A stretch of DNA of 64,000 nucleotides, taken from a bacterium (GTDB lineage: Bacteria > Planctomycetota > UBA1135 > UBA2386). The stretch is from assembly GCA_030432695.1 (NCBI GenBank), contig JAUILN010000011.1:24950-88949 (forward strand). The letters run 5' to 3'. This document shows positions 18,060 through 26,300 of this stretch, piece by piece. Positions within the stretch are counted from its first letter, which is position 1, and every line of letters begins with the position of its first letter. The position numbers were made by a program, and so were the translations under genes. Under the pieces are notes generated by a model. The model was not told the DNA's origin. It made no database searches and saw nothing but the letters and a program-made list of their open reading frames with translations.

Positions 18060-18398
18060 TCACGGATAGGACGGATCGCCCGAGCGGATCGCGGCGGCAA
18101 GCAGCAGGTCGAGCCGGGCGGTCCCGGCCTGCTGCTCCGCCAGCGATCCACCCGCGCGCAGCGACTCCTCCACCGCGGCCGCCGCAGCGGTGATCGACGG
18201 ATAGCCATAGCTACCGCCGGTGCCACGCAGCTTGTGGGCGAGCTGGCGCACCGCTTCGCCGTCTCCCGCGGCGACCGCGCGGCGCAGCTCCTCGCGCTGT
18301 TCACGCAGCGACATCAGGTAGCGGACCAGGAGCGGCGCGAAGCGCGGGTCTTCGGCGCGCTCCGAACGCAGCACGTGGGGCGGTCGATCGTCATCCAT
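18060..18398 (-). CDS. Stand-alone histidine phosphotransfer (HPt) protein
   Basis: 112 residues from ATG 18398, ten bases after the sulfotransferase stop on the same strand. The HPt core is clear: RQLAHKLRGTGGSYGYP (51-67), with H55 as the phosphoacceptor followed by the K-x-x-G-x-G-G-x-x-G pattern, and helices at 20-45 and 70-105 completing a four-helix bundle. It would relay phosphate between a hybrid kinase and a response regulator in the cytoplasm. No hybrid kinase is in the window, and the nearest response regulator is the NtrC-type one at 12743-14206; a link between them is only a possibility. Longer upstream extension of the frame has no domain and overlaps the sulfotransferase gene. 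Confidence 0.85.
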   Translation of the reverse strand: MDDDRPPHVLRSERAEDPRFAPLLVRYLMSLREQREELRRAVAAGDGEAVRQLAHKLRGTGGSYGYPSITAAAAAVEESLRAGGSLAEQQAGTARLDLLLAAAIRSGDPSYP

Positions 18399-18408
18399 GG
18401 CGTGGCGG

Positions 18409-19239
18409 TCAACGGGTGAGGGCGCTCGCCAGATCTGCGAGGGATTCTTCGGTCTCGTAGCCCAGCGAGACCAGCGGATGGGCGAGGTAGCCCAGCGACT
18501 CGCCCCACCGCTCCGCCGGCACCACCGCTTTCCAACCGGCGATCGCCGCGTCCCGCGAGCCGGCCTCCGCGAGGTCCGATGTCGGCCCGCTGAACGACGT
18601 CCGCTGCGCGGCCTGCTCGCGGCAGAGCGCGCGGGCGGCGGCATCGATCGGCAGGCCGAGCCAGTCGAACAGCCGCGACGCCACCGCCTCGTCGTCGGCC
18701 ACCAGTTCCTCGTGGCTCAATCGGTAGACCTGCGCGGCGAGTGGGCCATCCTGCAGCGCCAACGCATTGCGGACATGGCCGAACACGATCTCGTGGGCGC
18801 GCTCGAGCTCGACCCACGGCGAGCCGTCGGCGTGCCGCTTGCGCAGCAGCGACGCCACCACCGCGCGCGGATCGCGGTGGATGTGGACGATCCGGAGTCC
18901 GGGGAACAGCTCCGCCGCGGTCGCGACGATCGCCGGGTCCTCGGCGTAATGGGGGTTCTTGTCACCCCAGAGCACCGCCTCGGGATGGCGCTCGGCGTAG
19001 TAGTCGCGCACCAGCGCGGCGAGCCGGAGCCTCAGGTGGCCGAGGAACTCCTCGCGTTCGTTCAGCAACGCGACGTGGTCGCTGGTGAGCTCCGCATAGG
19101 CCCGATGCAGCCAGGTGAACTGGCGGATCTCGTTGCTCATCACCATCTGGTGGTGGGCGTCGAGGATCTGGCGCAGGTAGGTCGTGCCGGAGCGCGGCGC
19201 GCCGAGGACCAGGACGGGATCTTGGGCGAGGGACGCCAT
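18409..19239 (-). CDS. Sulfotransferase (PAPS-dependent)
   Basis: 276 residues, ATG at 19239. The 5'-phosphosulfate binding loop VLGAPRSGTTYLRQIL lies at 11-26, and the 3'-phosphate binding block RIVHIHRDPRAVVASLL at 116-132 has the usual Arg and Ser. These are the two hallmarks of the Sulfotransfer_1/3 family. The enzyme transfers sulfate from PAPS to a hydroxyl or amine of a carbohydrate or lipid; the substrate is unknown. It is soluble by sequence, with no signal peptide. It heads a two-gene operon with the HPt protein. The nearby polysaccharide locus and sulfatases suggest that sulfated glycans are relevant to this organism. Confidence 0.88.
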   Translation of the reverse strand: MASLAQDPVLVLGAPRSGTTYLRQILDAHHQMVMSNEIRQFTWLHRAYAELTSDHVALLNEREEFLGHLRLRLAALVRDYYAERHPEAVLWGDKNPHYAEDPAIVATAAELFPGLRIVHIHRDPRAVVASLLRKRHADGSPWVELERAHEIVFGHVRNALALQDGPLAAQVYRLSHEELVADDEAVASRLFDWLGLPIDAAARALCREQAAQRTSFSGPTSDLAEAGSRDAAIAGWKAVVPAERWGESLGYLAHPLVSLGYETEESLADLASALTR

Positions 19240-19334
19240 GCGCCGCCGAGACTATCCTCGCCAGCCCTACGTTCCTTGAGGCGCAGAGGAAACCCGGGCA
19301 CCGAACCTCCAAGCCGGCGTTGCCGCTGCCGACC

Positions 19335-20255
19335 ATGCTCTGCCGATCCCACATCGACCGTCCGGCGCTGATCGCGTCGCTCCTCGTGGCGCTGCTCACC
19401 GCGACCACCACTGCGCAGGACGTGGAAGCCACCCACCCGATCGACGCACTCACCGACTCCAGCTCGCTGATCGCGGAGGGCACCGTGGTCGAACGCCGGG
19501 ACTACCTGATCCCGGACGACGTGCCCCGCAAGGGTCGCTGGGCCCGGCAGGTCCTCCGCTACGTCCGGCTCCGCACGGACCACGGCGTGTTCGGCAACGT
19601 CGACGGCGCGTGGATCCTCCTGGGCGAGCAGATGGACTCCCTGGCGCCCGGAGACCGACTGCTCGCGTTCCTCGGCCGCGAACCGTCCGTCCCGAAGCCC
19701 CTCCTCGCCCACGCGCCGGCGCCGCTCGTCCGCGAGTTCGTCCACAACGGCTGCATGACCCGTATCGGGGATCGCCTGCAGGGCGACGCGGCACTGTTCG
19801 ACGGCCTGGCGCCGGAGGCCGACCCCGCGACCGCCCTGCTGCAGCGGGTCCGGGCACGACTCGACCTGACCTGCCCACGCGTCGAAGCCATCTGGTTCAC
19901 CTCGGGACCCGCCGGGCTCTCGACGACCACGATCAGCCGCGACGACAGGGTGCTGCTCGGCACGATCCGCCGTGAAGACCTGGATCCTACGCCGGGCTTC
20001 CTGACGCGCTTCCTCGAGGACGCCGAGCGGCTCGGGTTCCACGACCTGCCGAACTCGCTGCAGCTCCCCGGAGCAGGTCCGGGCAGTGCCATCGCCACGC
20101 TGGTCCTGCGCCACCGCGAGCGCGGCGAGATCCGGGTCTCGTGTTCGGGCTGCCCGCGCGATGCATCGATGGTGCCGCTCGATGGACTGGACGACGGACC
20201 CCGCAAGTTCGTCGAGCTCTGGCGCCATGTGCCGAGCGATCGCCAGGACGACTGA
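19335..20255 (+). CDS. Secreted protein of unknown function
   Basis: 306 residues from ATG 19335; a TTG five codons upstream is possible but unnecessary. The signal peptide runs through RPALIASLLVALLTATTTAQ. The mature part starts with a beta-rich domain reading LTDSSSLIAEGTVVERRDYL and GVFGNVDGAWILLGEQMDSL, a pattern like secreted proteins that assess metal or redox resistance, but I do not recognise a family. A Cys pair (SCSGC) near the C-terminus could form a disulfide. It is divergent from the sulfotransferase operon and convergent with the FMN reductase gene. Confidence 0.7.
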   Translation: MLCRSHIDRPALIASLLVALLTATTTAQDVEATHPIDALTDSSSLIAEGTVVERRDYLIPDDVPRKGRWARQVLRYVRLRTDHGVFGNVDGAWILLGEQMDSLAPGDRLLAFLGREPSVPKPLLAHAPAPLVREFVHNGCMTRIGDRLQGDAALFDGLAPEADPATALLQRVRARLDLTCPRVEAIWFTSGPAGLSTTTISRDDRVLLGTIRREDLDPTPGFLTRFLEDAERLGFHDLPNSLQLPGAGPGSAIATLVLRHRERGEIRVSCSGCPRDASMVPLDGLDDGPRKFVELWRHVPSDRQDD

Positions 20256-20275
20256 GCTCGGCGCGCTCCATCGCC

Positions 20276-20320
20276 CTGCAGTCGATCACCGCACAGTCGA
20301 TCACCTCACAGTCAATCACC
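20276..20320. repeat. 15-bp tandem repeat, three copies
   Basis: Three units of consensus (G/T)CACAGTCGATCACC lie end to end between convergent genes: 20276-20290 (first bases differ), 20291-20305 and 20306-20320 (one change, GTCAATC). A degenerate fourth begins at 20321. The last copy runs over the stop codon of the FMN reductase gene at 20312-20314. Confidence 0.7.
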
Positions 20321-20893
20321 CGGCAGTCCCGCGGCGCGCGCTGTCTTCAGCGCCCGCGCATACCACTCGATTTCTTCCGCAAACGCACCTGCCCGCTTGG
20401 CGGTCTTCGGGTCCTGCGGCTGCCCGACCTCGTCGAACGCATCCTGGATCTTCGGGATCGGCAACAAGGTCGGCAGGCTCGGCATCCCCAGTTCGGCGAG
20501 CGTCATCCGCAGCTGCATCGCCGCACGGACCCCGCCGAATCCCCCGGCCGAGTAGCAGGCGATCGCCGAAGGCCGGTAGAACCACTCTTCGAGGAAGTGG
20601 TCGAGCAGGTTCTTGAGTCCCGGCTGGATGCCGTGGTTGTATTCGCCAGCGACGACCACGTGACCGTCCGCACCGCGCAGCGCCTCGGCCACCGACTCCA
20701 TTGGTTCGGGGGCCTCGCCAGCGGCGTGCTCCTTGTACATCCGATCGAGCATCGGCAGTCGGAGTTCCGCCGCGTCGAGCACCGTGATGCGGTGGCCGCG
20801 GTCGGAGAGAAATCGATCGAGGAAGCGGACCAGCCGGATGCCTTTGCGGTCGGCCCGGAACGAGCCGTAGAGCAGTGTGAAGGAGAGTGCCAT
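20312..20893 (-). CDS. NADPH-dependent FMN reductase family protein
   Basis: 193 residues from ATG 20893; a GTG four codons upstream is an alternative. The flavodoxin-like fold of the family is indicated by LLYGSFRADRKGIRLVRFL at 7-25 (phosphate loop with S11 and R13), HVVVAGEYNHGIQPGLKNLL at 78-97, the diagnostic EYN-x-x-x-P-x-LKN block, and YSAGGFGGVRA at 114-124. Such enzymes reduce FMN, quinones, chromate or azo compounds with NAD(P)H in the cytosol. The reading frame is complete and of normal length (about 180-200). Position gives no hint of a partner. Confidence 0.88.
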   Translation of the reverse strand: MALSFTLLYGSFRADRKGIRLVRFLDRFLSDRGHRITVLDAAELRLPMLDRMYKEHAAGEAPEPMESVAEALRGADGHVVVAGEYNHGIQPGLKNLLDHFLEEWFYRPSAIACYSAGGFGGVRAAMQLRMTLAELGMPSLPTLLPIPKIQDAFDEVGQPQDPKTAKRAGAFAEEIEWYARALKTARAAGLPGD

Positions 20894-21163
20894 CGCGGAC
20901 GACACTGGGCCGTGGCGCGCGCCGACGCAACCGCGGAGCCGCTACACTACGCAGCTTCATCCCGACGCGGGTGCGTCGGCGGTGCCAGCCCACCGGCCGG
21001 ACCTGGGAGAAGCAGGTGGGAAGATCGGGTCGCCGATCTCATGCTCCGTCCCGCTCAGCGCAGCCTCCTGCCGCAACCGAAGGGGCATGACTCGCTGTGC
21101 TCGCCACGCGCCGAGGCACCCGGCCGCGCTGACGATCATTCTGGCAGCTACCACTCCCGAGAA

Positions 21164-23209
21164 TCAGCGCTTCCGAGCCCGCTCGAGTGCGGCGCGCGCC
21201 CGCTCGACCGCACGTTTCGCTCCGCTGTAGCTCGACCGATCCGCGAGCACTCCCGCCAGCCGGATCTCCTTCTCGGCATCGTCCAGGCGCCGCTCCTGGA
21301 GGAACAGCCGCGCCCGGACCAGCCGGCAATCGACGTTGCCGGCTTCGATCTCGACGTCGTCGTAGTAGCCCTTGCAACGATTGAGCTGCTGGCCGATCGC
21401 CACACCCATCGTCGCATAGCGGAGCGCTCGCTCCGTATCGTCGAGTTCGTAGAGGCACGTCGCGAGTTCCTCCAACGTGGGCCAGTAGTCGGCAAAGTCG
21501 TTGTTCTCCTTGGCGAGCACATCCTCGTCGACGATCAACCAGCCCTCCGCATCGAAGCGGAACCCGTGCCTCGCGGTCACGATCCGAACGACTTCCAGGA
21601 ACTGCGCGATCGCCGCTTCGAACTCGTTTTCCTCCATGAGGAGCCCGCCGAGGATCCTCGGGTACTTGTGGTCGTCGGGGGTTGCCGCGGCCAGGCCCTC
21701 GAGCCACTCGACCGCCGCGTCGAGACCCTTCCAATTCGCAAGGCAACGTGCGCGCTCGGTGTAGGGCGGCCACCAGCGGCCATCGCCGATGGCCTCGTCG
21801 TAGGCCTCGAGAGCTGCCTCCCAGCGCCCGAGTCGCTCCCGACACTTGCCGATATCGAGCCAGACATAGGCGTCGGCACCGCCGGCTTTCACCAGAGCTT
21901 CGAGCTTATCGAGCGCCTCTGCATGGCGGCCGCTCTCCAGGGCACGTTTGGCCGCCGCCTTCAGGTCTTCGCGATCCGACTCCGCGTCCCCCCAAACGCC
22001 CCTTCGCGCTTCCTTCGCGGCGGTCTCGGCCGCCTCGAGCGCATGGAGAAAGGCCGCATACTCGGCGAGCGGAACCTCGATCGTCGGCACCGGGCTCCCC
22101 ATCGTGCCCGCCGCGACGCAACCCTGCTCGACGAGATGCAGGTTCAGACGCTCGGCACCGTCCTCGATCCACACATAGCAGAACTCCGAGTCCTGCGCGC
22201 CGCGCAGAAAGCCGTGCAACCTGCTGACGACGCGGACCGTCGCTTCGGGGTGGGCCTCGAGCCAGCCCGCGATCACCTCGTCGGTGTTCTCTGCCGACCG
22301 CGTCCGGAAGAAGCCTCGGCCCAGGAGCGAGAGCGCCTGGGCCGGCCGCGCCGGATCATTGCCGAACCACGACTGCCATTGCAGACCGGAAGCCGCCCGC
22401 GTCTCCCCCGCCGTCGCTAACGCGCCGGCATTGCTACGAAGTTGCCAGATGCAGAGTTCGATCTGCCGCTGCTGGACCACGAGGTACTCGCCCAGCGCCA
22501 TCCGGTGCCCGATCACGACCATCGTCGCGTCGTCGGCATCCGCACCCTCGCACGCCGCGCGCAGAGCATCGGCCTGCCGACCGGGAAGCGGGACGATGCC
22601 CTCGAGTCCTGCCAGGAGTCCAAGGTAGGACTCGAACCGCGACGCGGAGTCGCTATCCGGCCCTGGCGGCTGCTCGAGTGTCGCGCTCGCGCTCCGCAGC
22701 TGCTGCATCACCGCCTCGAGATCCTCCAGCGAGGCCTTCCTCGGGTCGTCCCCCGCGACGCGCACGCCGGCGAGTCGCCCTCCGCCGACGCAGAAGGCGC
22801 AGCTCGAGAACCCGACTGCATCACACGCCGCGCAGTCGGCCTCGTCCCCCGACACGGTCACGACCCTCGTGGTGCCGCGGCACTCTGCGCAGGAGTCCTT
22901 GCGCCTGCCCCGACAGAGTGGGCAGACCATCGCCTCGAACGGGTCGTAGGCAGCTCCGCTGCCCGCGCAGCGCGGGCACTCCGTCTCCCCTTCCTCACAG
23001 AGCGCGCATCCGCCGCGCGATTCTCTGGCGCAGAGTGCACACTCAACCGTTCGCGAGCCCTCGCACTCGGGGCAGACCGCAGCGTCCGTAGCCGACCACC
23101 GCAGTTTCCCAGCGTCGTCGAGAACCATCCCCGCAGGCACGACGTCCTCGATCCCCTGGGCGACCGGAGTCCCGACGAGAAGCACGATCCACAGCAGTGT
23201 GCGCAGCAT
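21164..23209 (-). CDS. Secreted eight-CxxC zinc-finger, SNase-like and TPR protein
   Basis: 681 residues. ATG 23209 begins the signal peptide MLRTLLWIVLLVGTPVAQG; the frame is open further upstream but that part lies in the divergent control region. Residues 46-140 contain eight CxxC motifs (C46/49, 57/60, 68/71, 78/81, 96/99, 107/110, 126/129, 137/140) in DnaJ-like, GxG-poor spacing, enough for four zinc sites or several disulfides. Residues about 305-410 resemble the end of a staphylococcal-nuclease-like domain (LNLHLVEQGCVAAGTM and EAAETAAKEARRGVWG, the latter diagnostic). Residues 410-680 are TPR helices (YVWLDIGKCRERLGRWEAAL). Catalytic Arg/Glu residues of the nuclease were not located. 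A scaffold with a degenerate nuclease is as likely as an enzyme. Divergent from the sulfatase fusion gene. Confidence 0.7.
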   Translation of the reverse strand: MLRTLLWIVLLVGTPVAQGIEDVVPAGMVLDDAGKLRWSATDAAVCPECEGSRTVECALCARESRGGCALCEEGETECPRCAGSGAAYDPFEAMVCPLCRGRRKDSCAECRGTTRVVTVSGDEADCAACDAVGFSSCAFCVGGGRLAGVRVAGDDPRKASLEDLEAVMQQLRSASATLEQPPGPDSDSASRFESYLGLLAGLEGIVPLPGRQADALRAACEGADADDATMVVIGHRMALGEYLVVQQRQIELCIWQLRSNAGALATAGETRAASGLQWQSWFGNDPARPAQALSLLGRGFFRTRSAENTDEVIAGWLEAHPEATVRVVSRLHGFLRGAQDSEFCYVWIEDGAERLNLHLVEQGCVAAGTMGSPVPTIEVPLAEYAAFLHALEAAETAAKEARRGVWGDAESDREDLKAAAKRALESGRHAEALDKLEALVKAGGADAYVWLDIGKCRERLGRWEAALEAYDEAIGDGRWWPPYTERARCLANWKGLDAAVEWLEGLAAATPDDHKYPRILGGLLMEENEFEAAIAQFLEVVRIVTARHGFRFDAEGWLIVDEDVLAKENNDFADYWPTLEELATCLYELDDTERALRYATMGVAIGQQLNRCKGYYDDVEIEAGNVDCRLVRARLFLQERRLDDAEKEIRLAGVLADRSSYSGAKRAVERARAALERARKR

Positions 23210-23330
23210 GTCGCGAACGATACCCGCTCGGATCCGCGGACACGGCCTCGCCACCGATGCGAACCGGAACACGGCGACCTCAAAGGCTAGACTGGCCGAC
23301 GCGCGCGACCCCCCGCTCCGCCACCGAACC

Positions 23331-26300
23331 ATGCGCTTCACCCCGCCCCTCGCCCTCGCCACGCTCCTGAGCCTCACCGGCGCCGCCGTTCCCGCCCAGG
23401 ACACTGCCAGCCGCCCCAACGTCCTGTTGATCCTCGCCGACGACCTCGGCTTCAGCGACCTGAGCTGTTACGGCAGCGAGATCCCGACGCCGAACCTCGA
23501 CCTGCTCGCCGCACAGGGCGCGCGCTTCTCGCAGTTCTACAACTCGGCGCGCTGCTGTCCGTCGCGGGCTTCGCTGCTCACCGGCCTGCATCCGCACCAG
23601 GCGGGCGTGGGCTCGTTCGCCACGCAGCAGCCACGGAAGGGCGCGGGGCGCGCCTATGCCGGGCACCTGCTCGCCGACTGCGCGACGCTGGCGGAGCTGC
23701 TGGGCGATGCGGGCTACTCGACGTGGATGGTCGGCAAATGGCACCTCGGCACGCCGGGACCGATCGAGCGCGGCTTCCAGAACTACTGGGGCTTCCAGAA
23801 CCTCCACGCCTACTCGGCCGACCAATGGGACCTCGCGGAGTATGCGCGGCTTCCGGAGGGCACCGCGGCCGAGCTGTCGTTCGGCGACGACTTCTACGCG
23901 ACCGACGCGTTCAGCGACTACGCGCTGGAGTTCCTGCGCCAGACGCGCACCGCGGGGAACGAAGATCGCCCGTGGTTCCTCTACCTCGCGCACTCCGCCC
24001 CGCACTTTCCGGTGCAGGCGCCGGTCGAGACCATCGACCGCTACGTGGAGGTCTACCGCCGCGGCTGGGACGCGCTGCGCGCCGACCGCTTGCAGCGCAT
24101 GCAGCGCATCGGCCTGATCCCCCGCGACCTGCCGCTGCCGCCGCGCAGCATGGTGCCAGTCGACCGCGAGGACCTCGCCAGCGGCTATCCGGGCCAGCCC
24201 AATCCGGCGTGGGACTCGTTGCCCGAAGACCGGCGCGAAGACCTCGCGCGGCGGATGGCGACGTTCGCGGCGATGGTCGAACATGTCGACCACGGGGTCG
24301 GTCGGATCCTGCGGGACCTGCAGGCGAACGGCGAACTCGACGACACCCTGATCCTGTTCCTGTCCGACAACGGCGCCTGCTACGAGTGGGGACCGTTCGG
24401 CTTCGACGGACCGTCGCGCCGCGGCGCCGACGTGCTGCATACCGGGGAAGCGCTGCGCGGGATCGGCCAGGCCGGGACCTGGCAGAGCTATGGCTCGGCG
24501 TGGGCGAATCTGGGCAACACGCCGCTGAACCTCTACAAGCACTTCTGCCACGAGGGTGGGATCTCCAGCCCATTGATCGTGAGCAGGGGGGATCGGTTCG
24601 CGTCGCGATCGGGTTGGATCGACACGCCCGTGCATCTGATCGATGTGGTGCCGACAGTGCTCGAAGCGACCGGGGCGACCTACCCCGAGCGGCGCGGCGA
24701 CGCAGAACTACAGCCATTGGAGGGTACGTCGCTGTGGCCGCTCGTCGACGGCGAATCGTTCCCCGAGCGCGCGCTGGCCTTCGAACACCAGGAAGCCCGC
24801 GCCCTGCGCCGCGGCCGCTACAAGGTGGTCTGGGGCAAGCGAATGCCCGAAGCCCCGCACTGGGAGCTCTACGACATCGAGACCGACCGCAGCGAGCAGC
24901 GTGATCTCTCCTCGGAACGACCGGAGCTGACCGCCGAACTCGCGGCGCTCTGGGAGGACTGGGCGAAGCGGGTGGGCGCGGATCCGTTCACGCGCGACGA
25001 CTACGCTCCGGTCGAGGACGAGCCAACGACAGAGGCGGAGCTCATCGCCGACCGGCCACTGACGATCACCTGCCAGATCGATACCGGCGACGACGAAGAA
25101 GCCCACGGCGTGCTGGTCTGCCAAGGGGGCCGGCAGCAGGGCTTCGCGCTGCACCTCGTCGACGGCGTGCCGACCTTCGACGTGCGCCGCAATGGCGAGA
25201 TCACCCGGGTACAGGCCGCCTCCGCGGTGGCCGGCAAGCTGCGGATCACCGCGCACCTCGACGCCGAGGTGATGACCGTGGGCCGCGGCCGACAGATCCT
25301 CGCCAGCCGGCGCTCGCCGGGATTGATCCCTGCACAGCCGACCGATCCCCGCGAGGTCGGCCAGGACTCGCTGACCGCCGCCGGCGACTACGAGGCTCCG
25401 AACGCGTTCACCGGCTCGATCCTCGGACACGAGGTCAAAGCGGAGGGTGATGCGCCACGGCAGCCGGAGACCCCGCCCACCACCGCGAGCACACGCCCCA
25501 GCGACTACGGCGCCGCCGCCCCCGGGCCCACGATGCCCGAAGGCCTGCAGCCGTTGTTCGACCACTGGATGCGCGACACCTGGATCACCCGCGGCCCCGA
25601 CAGCAGCTACTACCTGACCGGCACCACCGCCACGCCCGGTCGCAACTTCGGCGGGCGCCTGCCGCACTGCTGGGACTCCAACGACGGCCTCTACCTGTGG
25701 AGGTCCGACGACCTCGCGCAATGGCAGAGCCTCGGCCGGATCTGGTCACTCGACGCGGATGCCACCTGGCAGTCGACCTACCGCTTCGGCAAGCCGTTCA
25801 CCACGATCACCGGCGACGCGGGCGAGGCGAAGAAGCGCGCGGTCTGGGCCCCGGAGATCCATTGGATCGAGTCGGCCGGCAACTGGTTCGTCGTCGCCTG
25901 CATGAACCAGACGGCGGTGGGCGGCGGCTCGTTCGTGCTGCGCTCCACCACCGGCAAGCCCGAGGGCCCCTACGAGAACATCGAGGGCAACCGTGAGGGC
26001 CCGCTGTTTCCGCGCATCGACGGCTCGCTGTTCGAGGACGACGACGGCTCGGTGTGGTTCGTCGGCCACAACCACGAGTTCGCGCGGATGAAGCCCGACA
26101 TGAGCGGGCTGGCCGAGCCGATGCGGCGCTTCGTGGAGACGGCCTACGAGCCCGAGCCGTACATCGAGGGCGCGTTCGTGTTCAAGCACGCCGGCCGCTA
26201 CCACCTGGTGCAGGCCATCTGGTCGCACAGGATGCCCGACGGCTCGTTGCGCTACGAAGGCGACAGCAAACGCCAGGGCGGCGAGCTGTGGAGCTACGAC

